The translations under genes and the position numbers were made by a program. A DNA stretch of 11,296 nt from Stramenopiles sp. TOSAG23-3. Its lineage: Eukaryota; Sar. The stretch covers positions 1 through 11,296 of the forward strand of contig LT642520.1 in NCBI GenBank assembly GCA_900128585.1, read 5' to 3'. Below, in pieces: positions 1-7,233 of the stretch (positions are counted from its first letter, which is position 1; each line of letters starts with the position of its first letter). A model generated the notes under the pieces. The model was not told the DNA's origin and did not search any database. It saw nothing but the letters and a program-made list of their open reading frames with translations.

Positions 1-77
1 GGGGCAACTCCTTTTTACGACTGGTTGCCGCCGCATCGAAATCGGGTTTTGCTGGGGCGTGGTACATGTTTCGCGGC

Positions 78-635
78 CTACTCTTCGCCGCTGATGACAA
101 CGCAGGCAGCAAAACCAACCAACCCGACCGTTGTTACTGCCAAACATTTTAAGCATCCTATACATTGCGTAAACTTCCACCTCTTCCTGCCATGACTGCA
201 ATAGAGGACATCATTGGTTTTATTACCCCCTTCCACTGACCTGAGTCCATCATGGCACTCGCATCCGCAACATTCACGCTTTTCAGTCAGTGCACCCGTC
301 AATTTCACGGCCACATATTGTACATCTTTAATTCCATCTTCATACTTCAATACGGCTTCTTCCCCATAGCGCATTGAAAGGATACCCTCTGCTATCCAGT
401 CGGACACACAATAAGTATTATCAGAATTAAGTATCTCTCTGTCCATCTCAATTTGTGATGGAATACCTTTATCCCATGCAAACTGAGAATCTCGATACAG
501 CCCCCTTGAAGAATCTTCTACGTCATCGAGCAAATTGTTTCCATACAACTTGAGCTCTTTTACGGTTTCCGCGTCTATTTTAGTTGCATTGGAATCTATT
601 GCTTTCTGAAAATTTCTGTAGTTTTGACAGGCCTT
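78..635 (-). pseudogene. C-terminal part of the same gene, in the -1 frame, with Cys-rich hydrophobic tail
   Basis: This frame opens right after a TAA (636-638) that lies inside the upstream 429-codon ORF, and runs about 185 codons to TAG at 78-80. There is no ATG until 446, well inside coding-like sequence. The stretch before it (for example IDAETVKELK, then YGNNLLDDVEDSS) reads as protein, so it looks like a continuation of the 596-1885 gene. The C-terminus holds a cysteine cluster (CCGCEC, then YCSHG, then QCIGCLKCL), followed by about 18 hydrophobic residues (AVTTVGLVGFAACVVI) and a short SGEE tail. That arrangement suggests a C-terminal membrane anchor with a zinc-binding or palmitoylated Cys patch next to it, which is inference. 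It is typed as pseudogene because the frame is broken. A sequencing error, or a short separate protein starting at 446, is also possible. Confidence 0.5.
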
Positions 636-1885
636 TTAATGTCTGACCGTATATCAAACAGGACTTTAATGTGCTTCTTAGCAACCGCTGGGCAGCCCTG
701 AAGTATCTTTTCAAACTCCTCCTTTAAATCTTTCGCCAACAGATCGTTTTTGTGGAACAGCTCGACCCTATAGCCTCTTTTGGGGGGGAGGTGTGATGTC
801 TGCAAAACATCGTATATAAATTCAGGATCATCGTTGTAAGGTTGATGTTGTAGGAGCTTGCTTCGTACGGTTTCGTACTCATACTTTTCTGCATCTATTT
901 TCATTATTTTTGACGTTGGGTACGAAAATAAAATACGATCTGGTCGAATCGTTTGGTATCTCGGATCATCAGAAAGCGGGTCAATCAACTCACCGCAACA
1001 GTCAGGACCACGCGGTAGATTGTCACCCACCCCGAGAACCTTCTTACGAGTCTTTAGCCACGCCTGCCCTAAAGAATTTGGTTTTGAGGGCTTTTTCTCG
1101 TCAGTAAAATTGACATGATGGAACCTAGTGCTGGCACCGCCAAGCGGAACTGGTAATATTTCTATCTCTAGGGTGTTTTCGTTTTCAATCCAATTACGAG
1201 GGAGGTTATCCTTTTCAAGTGGCAGCACATGTGCTGCGTAAACTAAATCGCCTTTAAACTGCCCATCGGAATATTGGCACAGACGCCTATTTGGCCGTGG
1301 CCCATCCTTCACCCCAGCCGTTATTACTCGCTTTTTGACGCACTTACTAAACACAGGCCGGGAATGTTCAACAAGTGGTACAGGACTAATGCAACAAGGC
1401 TGGAAACCGGAAGATAAGACACTATCGCGGTCTATGACATCTTTCAATACCAATATCCCAACCGTTAGGTCTTTTTCGTCGTGTTTTTCCAGCAGAAGAG
1501 CAGACACGTAGTTCACTGTAGCTTGCAACTGCAAAAATTCGAAATGGAAAAAATCTACCATCAGTCGTATAACGGGTGGATTTTTTTTGTTTTTATCCTT
1601 TTCTTCAGAGCAACACACCTGAAACCCGGAGCAGGAGTCTTGGATTGGGACGCTGCTTCCTAAAGCAATATTTCGTGCAGCAATTTCACTTCTTTTAAAG
1701 TAAGCTGTCAGCTGTTTAGTTATATATTCTCTTGAGACCAATCTCGCATTCTGTCCAGAAATAATGTACGTTAGCCTAGACGAGGTATTTATCGGGAGGT
1801 ACCCGTCTGATTCCGATAGCGGTTTCCACTCCGAGTTCGACGCTGGTTGCTTCAGGGGATTTGCATGGGGTTTCACTTCTGCCAT
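596..1885 (-). CDS. Unrecognised protein, N-terminal part of a frame-broken gene (429 codons)
   Basis: I do not recognise the family. The ATG at 1885 sits in a good eukaryotic context (GCC before, G after), and a stop codon lies in frame 9 codons upstream, so the start is well placed. The product is mostly soluble and charged, with no signal peptide or clear membrane segment. It has several Cys-Cys pairs (in the contexts VCCSEE, PCCISP and DCCGEL) and a Lys/Asn-rich stretch near residue 100. The frame ends at TAG (596-598) just after the residues EIFRKQ. The next ORF on the same strand, in the -1 frame, opens at 635, inside this ORF, and has no ATG near its beginning. The simplest reading is one longer gene with a frame break. 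This could be a mutation (pseudogene), an assembly error or an unusual recoding or splicing event. No function is assigned. Confidence 0.7.
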   Translation of the reverse strand: MAEVKPHANPLKQPASNSEWKPLSESDGYLPINTSSRLTYIISGQNARLVSREYITKQLTAYFKRSEIAARNIALGSSVPIQDSCSGFQVCCSEEKDKNKKNPPVIRLMVDFFHFEFLQLQATVNYVSALLLEKHDEKDLTVGILVLKDVIDRDSVLSSGFQPCCISPVPLVEHSRPVFSKCVKKRVITAGVKDGPRPNRRLCQYSDGQFKGDLVYAAHVLPLEKDNLPRNWIENENTLEIEILPVPLGGASTRFHHVNFTDEKKPSKPNSLGQAWLKTRKKVLGVGDNLPRGPDCCGELIDPLSDDPRYQTIRPDRILFSYPTSKIMKIDAEKYEYETVRSKLLQHQPYNDDPEFIYDVLQTSHLPPKRGYRVELFHKNDLLAKDLKEEFEKILQGCPAVAKKHIKVLFDIRSDIKRPVKTTEIFRKQ

Positions 1886-2142
1886 GGCTATCCAATAATA
1901 TATGAGATAGTTTCAATCTCACAATAGGCATTCGAGAAGATCTTGTAACCCAATATCTTTCAACCATGAACACATTTCCAAACCATCATGCATTGGGCAC
2001 TCTCAGAATTGCGAGTTAGGGAAGGGAGGGAGACAAGCACAGACCGGACTATTAACGTCCCGAATTACTGCTATATTATTATTTTTTCGACGAACTACTA
2101 CTAATACGAATAATAAAGAAGCGTAGGTGGTGTAGAATATTA

Positions 2143-2160
2143 TACTACATAGCTGTAGTA
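2143..2160. repeat. Inverted repeat, 7-bp stem with 4-nt loop
   Basis: TACTACA, then loop TAGC, then TGTAGTA: a perfect 7-bp stem inside the divergent intergenic region. It could be a protein-binding palindrome or a chance hairpin in AT-rich DNA. Confidence 0.4.
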
Positions 2161-2300
2161 AGAGCACAAAGAATTATTATTTCTTTATACTGCCCGGCTA
2201 GTCAGTCTAGTCCGTCTATTATTCAAATTTAAATCGCTCGCGAAGAAGAAGAATTTACAGCCACTAGCACCACATCCTTGAGAGTCCAAAGAAGTGCCTG

Positions 2301-2334
2301 CCCCCCCCCTTTTTTGTTTTTGTTTTTGGTTTTC
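2301..2334. repeat. Pyrimidine-rich tract (C9 then T-rich)
   Basis: Nine C residues run straight into T-rich sequence (TTTTTTG, TTTTTG, TTTTTGG, TTTT). This is simple sequence, prone to length change and read errors. It lies about 220 bp upstream of the ATG at 2550. Confidence 0.6.
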
Positions 2335-2549
2335 CTCATCATTTGATTCATAATTAATTAGCCTGCAGAGCATTGGATCACACTTTAACCGCTAAAATAT
2401 TACAACAATTAAAAAATCCCTGATATGTTTGAACCATTACCTAAACTTTGTTGGCAGATATCTTTTGCGGGGTGCAACAAAAGAGTTAACAGTGGCCAGA
2501 GCGGGCGTATCTCTGTTTTGCATTTATCTGGGTATGCACGAATAGAAAA

Positions 2550-4652
2550 ATGAAACAGGATAGAAATTCGTGGGACCCGGCCGTGATACATGCGGGCAAA
2601 ACTGAGAGCAAACTCTTGTTACACGAGTTGTTCGTAATGTTTGCGTTGCAGTGTCCCCCGCCTAGCGGTACAGACGAGCGCGGTAACGTTGTCCCCTTGG
2701 ATAATTTTCATAAGAATCAAGTGAGAAAAACATTGATAGAGCTTTCTAATCGACTAAGGGTGACCGTCTCCGAAGGAGACCAGGAACATATAACGAACAG
2801 CTTGTTATCAAAACTAAAGATTCATTTTGCTCGCAACAACACTCACGATTGCAGTGTAAAAAATTGCTGCTGTGTCCGGGCTGCAACTTCTTGTAGCAAA
2901 AGAAACGCGTTTCCTCGACTGAAGCTGTTGTGCAGTACCGCGCTAGCTTATTTTGACATTGTAAGTGATCTTTTTGTTTTCATCGCCATCATAGCCCTAG
3001 TAGGAGACTTCAAATCTCGCAGGCATTGGATATACTGGTCCCTTCTTTATTTCCTAGCACCCGCTGTGCTTCACACGTATTACATAGTTTATTGTGAAGG
3101 ATGGAAAGACAGGTCTTTAAAGTTTAGAGTTAAAGATGCGATCATCAATATTCTCATGCTGCGCCCAATAATGGAGCTGATAAAATCTTGTAGAGTGTCC
3201 ATCCAACTCGAAGAGGACGATCTGGATGATGACGACATGGACCTTAAATATGCTATGAACATAACTGATGACTTCAAATCAGAGAGTTTCATTATCTACA
3301 AGACATTGGAACTAGCAACGGAATCACTCCCTCAAATTTTTTTGCAAGTAGTTGTTTTGGCAAAAGTATGGGACGATTGGTATATTAGCTCAAATCTGGA
3401 CAGTAGTATAGACAGTGGTCAGTGCGGAAACCAACTGGTCTTCATCGTGTCTTTGGTTGTCAGTGGAATTCAGGTCGGGGTCACATTGCAGGATCTACTG
3501 GAAAGGGATGTTCCGTACGGGGTTTTCCCTTCAATAATATCTATCGGCATGCGCCAACCGAACTGTGGCAAGTGGCTGTGGCAACTTGTGGCTGCGCTAT
3601 ATTACGCGTCTGGAATTTTTCTGCGGCTAGGCACCTGGTTACCATTCTGTGTGGTTTTTGGGTTTACAAATGGTTACGTTTTACCGTATATTTTTATTTT
3701 CCTCGTCAGGTTTGTTTTAATTTCTGTGTTGCTAGCCGAATGTAAATTAAACGGAATCGATCGAGTGAGGGCGCTAAATGAAAATTTAGCCAAGTATGAC
3801 CTTGATGTGGTGGGCGACGACCCTGTCACTTCATCAAAATCGATAGGAAAGGTGAGGCTCAGCGCCAGAACATCGAAAGGAGAGATGCAGCGTCCAGGCA
3901 GGTCTAGGAAAAGGTTGCGGAAGACGACAGGGAAAAAGTTTGAAGTAAGTTTTAAGTGCGATGGTTTTAATGCACTAGTAGCAGAGTCAATGCCATGGGT
4001 TTTGCTGTCTATCTTCGTAGATTTACCCTTGTGCATGAAATGGCTTCGGGGAACAGATTCTGTATCGCGGAGTGATAATTATGCCCACTCAAGCCGTTTT
4101 TTTGTCATAACGAATCTTATTTCTTTAGTCGAAAATGTTTTTATGGCATTAATGGCAATGTGGTTCTCCGAACTTGAGTTGCTGACCTGCGAGAAAGTGA
4201 AGCCTACGCGTGCGAAAACGTTATATGCAATGGCCGTTCGTTGCAGAGAGGGCTTAGCCACAGACGAAGCAAATGTCACGAAAACGTTCTATGAATGTCG
4301 ATCGCGGTCGGCAAAAATTCATTCCGAATTATTCTATACTTTCATTAATTCGGAGGAAGTGCGATCATCTTATTTAACCGGATTTCTAGTTCTGGTGTTC
4401 GTGCGAATTTTTGTTTCCGTGGTGCTTTATACGTTGACCTGGTCCCGCAAATACTGTGTCCCTAAAAAATCGACAAAGGACAGACGGAGTTCCCAGGAAA
4501 TGATGGACCTTCAGAATATTGGGAGAAAAGCCAGTAAGTCCACAGACGCGGTAGAAATTGTCCAAAAGAGCTTCTCTCATAATAAGCCTACCCACCAAAG
4601 AAGTCGTAGGGACAACAAGAGGGCTGCAAATCTGGCTCCGCCGTCTTATTGA
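2550..4652 (+). CDS. Multipass membrane protein, XK-related (XKR)-like
   Basis: A 700-residue single-exon ORF from ATG 2550 (AAAA context) to TGA. The N-terminal ~120 residues are soluble and end in a Cys cluster (CCC at 106-108). Hydrophobic segments then lie at about 124-150, 160-182, 192-212, 248-273, 295-314, 342-363, 364-398, 466-495, 513-541 and 608-631, giving roughly 8 to 10 membrane passes, followed by a basic, Ser-rich tail of about 70 residues. The segment LELATESLPQIFLQ (253-266) resembles the E-x-x-PQ-x-x-LQ signature that I recall for XK-related proteins. A second similar segment, VAESMPWVLLS (477-487), follows a basic cytosolic-looking stretch (RSRKRLRK). A very acidic loop (EEDDLDDDD, 221-229) lies between membrane segments. 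Animal XKR proteins include caspase- or calcium-activated phospholipid scramblases; applying that role here is inference. An unrelated polytopic family remains possible. Confidence 0.6.
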   Translation: MKQDRNSWDPAVIHAGKTESKLLLHELFVMFALQCPPPSGTDERGNVVPLDNFHKNQVRKTLIELSNRLRVTVSEGDQEHITNSLLSKLKIHFARNNTHDCSVKNCCCVRAATSCSKRNAFPRLKLLCSTALAYFDIVSDLFVFIAIIALVGDFKSRRHWIYWSLLYFLAPAVLHTYYIVYCEGWKDRSLKFRVKDAIINILMLRPIMELIKSCRVSIQLEEDDLDDDDMDLKYAMNITDDFKSESFIIYKTLELATESLPQIFLQVVVLAKVWDDWYISSNLDSSIDSGQCGNQLVFIVSLVVSGIQVGVTLQDLLERDVPYGVFPSIISIGMRQPNCGKWLWQLVAALYYASGIFLRLGTWLPFCVVFGFTNGYVLPYIFIFLVRFVLISVLLAECKLNGIDRVRALNENLAKYDLDVVGDDPVTSSKSIGKVRLSARTSKGEMQRPGRSRKRLRKTTGKKFEVSFKCDGFNALVAESMPWVLLSIFVDLPLCMKWLRGTDSVSRSDNYAHSSRFFVITNLISLVENVFMALMAMWFSELELLTCEKVKPTRAKTLYAMAVRCREGLATDEANVTKTFYECRSRSAKIHSELFYTFINSEEVRSSYLTGFLVLVFVRIFVSVVLYTLTWSRKYCVPKKSTKDRRSSQEMMDLQNIGRKASKSTDAVEIVQKSFSHNKPTHQRSRRDNKRAANLAPPSY

Positions 4653-4910
4653 GAAGGGGAAAACTACAGCTTTTTCCTCTCGAAAGTTACAAGATATATT
4701 AATAATTACACCACCAACACTAAAGAGCCTATACTTTTTTGGCGTTTACTATGTGTGCAATAGCATTTAACGGATTCAACGATATGCTGTTGATGGACTC
4801 TGGTGTAAACATTAAATGGGACGTGTTGTCGGTAATAGTTTTATCCCCATAATCACCTACCCACACCATCCTTCCGCCAAACTAAGCACGAAAACTATCA
4901 AGACCATAGA

Positions 4911-4916
4911 AATAAA
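4911..4916 (+). terminator. Candidate polyadenylation signal AATAAA
   Basis: The canonical AATAAA hexamer lies about 260 nt downstream of the XKR-like stop codon. In AT-rich DNA one such hexamer is expected by chance fairly often, so this is only a candidate. Confidence 0.3.
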
Positions 4917-5190
4917 TACAATGCTACCGCTAGGATTCTTAATTGTATATATAAAATAGGACTAGAATCGCCATCCATAAAAACTACAACAATGCTATCC
5001 CATTTCTACCCTTCTCAGGTTCAGGACAGAAGGAGTAAACGACCTGAGGGCGTAGTGTGTGAAGTTTTAAGTATGTTATGCCTATGTCGCTTTTATTGTT
5101 GGGCACCTGGAAAGCCGTATATGAGTACAGGGGCAAGTGTATTATTATACCAGCCAAACTCCTGTGATAGACAAGTGTAGATTTAGTATA

Positions 5191-5252
5191 CTTCAGCGAA
5201 TTTTTTTCTATTATAATTCTGCTCTTCAGCGAATTTTTTTCTATTATAATTC
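5191..5252. repeat. Perfect 29-bp direct repeat, period 33 bp
   Basis: The 29-bp unit at 5191-5219 recurs exactly at 5224-5252, separated by 4 bp. Each unit begins CTTCAGCGAA, has a T7 run and ends CTATTATAATTC. The identity of both copies indicates a recent tandem duplication. No coding role is apparent. Confidence 0.85.
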
Positions 5253-5299
5253 GTGCTTTACTACGAATCACCCACTAATCGCCCCCTACTCGACTCCCA

Positions 5300-5320
5300 T
5301 TATTATTATAATAATTAATT
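5300..5320. repeat. ATT/AAT microsatellite
   Basis: A short run of TTA/ATT triplets turns into ATA/AAT-type sequence, giving a near-palindromic AT-only block. It is simple sequence with no evident function. Confidence 0.6.
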
Positions 5321-5411
5321 AAAAGAATTTTGTTGTAGTTGTTGGGTGTGTTAAAATAAATAATATACAACAACAATACCTATCGTTTATTAATACCTTA
5401 AATGAAAAATC

Positions 5412-5452
5412 GAAAAAAAAGAAGAAGGAGAAGGAGAAGAAAGGAAGAAGAA
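5412..5452. repeat. 41-nt homopurine GAA/GGA tract
   Basis: An uninterrupted purine run: A8, then GAAGAAGGAGAAGGAG, then GAA and GGAA units. The complementary strand is all pyrimidine. Such tracts can form triplex DNA if mirror-symmetric; this one is only partly so. It lies about 300 bp upstream of the CobW start. Confidence 0.7.
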
Positions 5453-5502
5453 TATAAATAATAATTATTTGATGATAGTTATGAAGGGAGAAAAAATGGG
5501 GT

Positions 5503-5533
5503 AAAGAAGAAGCAAGAAGTCTTCTTCTTCTTC
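5503..5533. repeat. GAA/TTC inverted repeat (hairpin)
   Basis: A GAAGAAG-type arm is followed directly by a TTCTTCTTC-type arm around a single T centre (AGAAG-T-CTTCT). The arms extend to about 13 bp with one bulged C. It could form a stem-loop or cruciform upstream of the CobW gene, or be a product of simple-repeat instability. Confidence 0.5.
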
Positions 5534-5664
5534 CTGCCTTGGTGGTGGCCCCCTCCGGTAAAATGTTAGTTTTGTTCATAGAAGATTCGATCGATTGCGT
5601 TTGACAAACCAAAGCAAATGATTGGAAAAGATCAAAAAGAGAAAAGAAAGAGACTATGCATTAA

Positions 5665-5705
5665 TATAAATACTATATGTATAAATGTAGCCGGCTATTC
5701 AATCA
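5665..5705 (+). promoter_or_regulatory. Likely core promoter of the CobW-ankyrin gene (two TATA boxes)
   Basis: TATAAA at 5665-5670 and TATAAAT at 5680-5686 lie 88 and 72 bp upstream of the ATG at 5758. TCAATCA at 5699-5705 loosely resembles a T-C-A-type initiator and is 19 to 34 bp from the TATA boxes, a plausible spacing. The transcription start is inferred, not seen. Confidence 0.5.
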
Positions 5706-5757
5706 ATACAAAGTACAAGATCCTGTTTTTTAGAACTGTTGCGAAGAAAACGAGAAA

Positions 5758-7233
5758 ATGACGACACTCGCGAACGACGACCCTCGCGTGCCGGTGACTG
5801 TCCTGACGGGCTTTTTGGGAAGCGGTAAGACAACTTTGCTGAACCACATCTTGACCGTAAACCACGGGAAGAAGCTGGCAATTATTGAGAACGAATTTGG
5901 AGAAGTGGGTATCGACGACAAATTGATCCAGAAAAATTCGCGGATGCAAGCGGCCGAAGAGATCATCGAAATGATGAACGGGTGCATCTGCTGCACGGTG
6001 CGCCAGGACCTTGTCGTCGTGCTCAACAAGCTGGCCGCTAAGGTGGCCAACGGGCTCAAACTGGACGGCATCATCATCGAGACGACCGGTCTAGCCGACC
6101 CCGCGCCGGTAGCCCAAACGTTCTTTGTGGACGACAAAGTCAAAGCATTTGCCCGGCTCGACGGGATCATAACTCTCGTCGATGCCAAGCACATCGAGAA
6201 GCACCTTGACGAAGAGAAACCGGAGGGCGCCGAGAACGAGGCTGTCGAGCAGGTGGCCTTTGCAGACCGGCTGCTGGTCAACAAGGTGGACCTGGTCACG
6301 GACGAGGAGCTTCGACGCGTCGAGGCACGTCTCAAAACGATCAATGCGTTCGCACCTATCGTCCGATCGCAACAATCGCGCGTGTCAGTCGACAGTGTAC
6401 TGAACATCAAGGGCTTTGACCTCGCACGGACGCTGGAGATGGACCCAGAGTTTCTTGATACGGACGCGGAGCATGTGCACGACGAGTCAATTGGCAGCCT
6501 TAGCATCTGCGCGGACGGCGATGTCCACATGATGCTCGTGAACGACTTCATTAGTGATGTTCTTCAGAGACTAGGGAATGACATCTTTCGCATGAAGGGA
6601 GTCTTGGCTGTTGCTGGGAGCGCTGAAAAGTTCGTGTACCAAGGCGTCCACATGATATTCGACGGTGAATTCCAGGGACAATGGGGGGGCACGGAAAACC
6701 GGTCGTGTTGTCTCGTCTTCATTGGCAAAAATCTCGACAAGGCCGCCCTTGAAAACGACTTTCGCAAATGCCTTTGCATTCCTGAGAATGCGGATCGCAT
6801 CGCCGCCATCCAGCGCATCAAGCTCATGGAACGAGTGGGGCAACAGCTCCTTAGCGCGGCCCACCGCGACGACGTTCGCGCTATTGAGTCCCTCCTCGCT
6901 TCCGGTGTCGACATCAACCATGGAAACGGTGTTGGACAGACGGCGCTTCACATCGCTTGCATTTGGGGAAATGCCTCTGCAGTTCAGGCGCTCATTGATA
7001 ATGGTGTTGACGTAAACCGTACGAACGGTCCCCAGCTGGGAAAGCAGACCGCGTTGCACTCGTTGGCCTCCCGCACAACCAACCCAGCAAAACGGTTGGA
7101 TTGTGCCCGCGCCCTAGTCGCTGCCGGTGCTGACATTCGTGCGGCGGACGTCATGGGACAGATTCCCTGTCAAATACTGGATCGGAAGGGCAACTCTGTG
7201 CCAGGGCTGCGCGCAATTTTGACCCCGAAATAG
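5758..7233 (+). CDS. CobW/ZNG1-family GTPase metallochaperone fused to C-terminal ankyrin repeats
   Basis: A complete 491-residue single-exon ORF with ATG in AAA context and TAG stop. The N-terminal P-loop GTPase carries Walker A GFLGSGKTT (18-26), ENEFGE (44-49), the CobW metal-binding motif CICC (76-79), ETTGLADP (108-115) and the guanine-specificity motif NKVDLV (175-180). A short His/Asp linker (HVHDES, 239-244) leads to a CobW C-terminal domain (about 246-340, with KGVLAVAG and QGQWG). From about 360 on come two to three ankyrin repeats (GQTALHIACIWGN, KQTALHSLA, VAAGADIRAAD). CobW proteins use GTP binding and hydrolysis to insert metal, often zinc, into client proteins, so a cytosolic zinc chaperone is likely. 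The CPELVPI-type motif that I recall in animal ZNG1, used to dock methionine aminopeptidase 1, is absent at the short N-terminus. The ankyrin arm may instead choose the client, which is inference. Its sequence looks more GC-rich at third positions than its neighbours. Confidence 0.93.
   Translation: MTTLANDDPRVPVTVLTGFLGSGKTTLLNHILTVNHGKKLAIIENEFGEVGIDDKLIQKNSRMQAAEEIIEMMNGCICCTVRQDLVVVLNKLAAKVANGLKLDGIIIETTGLADPAPVAQTFFVDDKVKAFARLDGIITLVDAKHIEKHLDEEKPEGAENEAVEQVAFADRLLVNKVDLVTDEELRRVEARLKTINAFAPIVRSQQSRVSVDSVLNIKGFDLARTLEMDPEFLDTDAEHVHDESIGSLSICADGDVHMMLVNDFISDVLQRLGNDIFRMKGVLAVAGSAEKFVYQGVHMIFDGEFQGQWGGTENRSCCLVFIGKNLDKAALENDFRKCLCIPENADRIAAIQRIKLMERVGQQLLSAAHRDDVRAIESLLASGVDINHGNGVGQTALHIACIWGNASAVQALIDNGVDVNRTNGPQLGKQTALHSLASRTTNPAKRLDCARALVAAGADIRAADVMGQIPCQILDRKGNSVPGLRAILTPK
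6838..7173 (+). repeat. Ankyrin-repeat region of the CobW fusion protein
   Basis: Residues about 361-472 show ankyrin spacing. A first helix pair (LLSAAHRDDVRAIESLLASG) precedes VDINHGNGVGQTALHIAC, then ALIDNGVDVN and KQTALHSLA, then ALVAAGADIRAADVMGQ. That is two good repeats and one or two degenerate ones, a protein-binding surface joined directly to the CobW C-terminal domain. Confidence 0.85.

Larger units (their letters stand above)
1886..2549. promoter_or_regulatory. Divergent intergenic region between two opposite-facing genes
   Basis: This 664-bp AT-rich spacer separates the minus-strand gene starting at 1885 from the plus-strand gene starting at 2550, so it should hold both promoters. 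Visible elements are an AT-rich, TATA-like stretch with an ATTGG box read on the minus strand just upstream of 1885 (plus 1892-1904), ATT-rich simple sequence near 2070-2115, a 7-bp inverted repeat (2143-2160) and a C9 run leading into T-rich sequence (2301-2334). I see no convincing TATA box at a standard distance from either ATG. Small ORFs here are low-complexity and are not called as genes. Confidence 0.45.
4653..5757. other. AT-rich intergenic spacer with simple repeats and the downstream promoter
   Basis: This 1.1-kb stretch has no convincing gene. Its left part is the 3' flank of the XKR-like gene, with an AATAAA at 4911-4916 as a candidate polyadenylation signal. Then come a tandem 29-bp duplication (5191-5252), an ATT/AAT microsatellite (about 5300-5320), a homopurine tract (5412-5452), a GAA/TTC hairpin (5503-5533) and a TATA region (5660-5687) belonging to the CobW gene. 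Short ORFs at 4984-5271 (minus), 4992-5180 (plus) and 5319-5612 (minus) are low-complexity or follow the repeats, and I do not call them. Confidence 0.6.

Noticed and set aside
596-638. Programmed -1 ribosomal frameshift at the left gene
   Set aside because: No canonical slippery heptamer in the zero frame and no strong downstream stem was seen, so a break or error is more likely.
2185-2373. 62-codon minus-strand ORF in the divergent region
   Set aside because: It runs through the C/T homopolymer tract and has no recognisable features.
4984-5271. 95-codon minus-strand ORF
   Set aside because: Part of it is just the translated 29-bp duplication (repeated IIIEKNSLK), and no domain is recognisable.
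5319-5612. 97-codon minus-strand ORF rich in Phe/Ser/Ile
   Set aside because: It is a translation of purine and microsatellite tracts, not protein-like.
5730-6551. 273-codon minus-strand ORF opposite the CobW gene
   Set aside because: It is Ser/Arg-rich antisense translation of a strongly recognised GTPase gene, so it is a shadow of the real frame.
6571-7059. 162-codon minus-strand ORF opposite the ankyrin region
   Set aside because: Antisense shadow of conserved ankyrin coding sequence, with no motif of its own.
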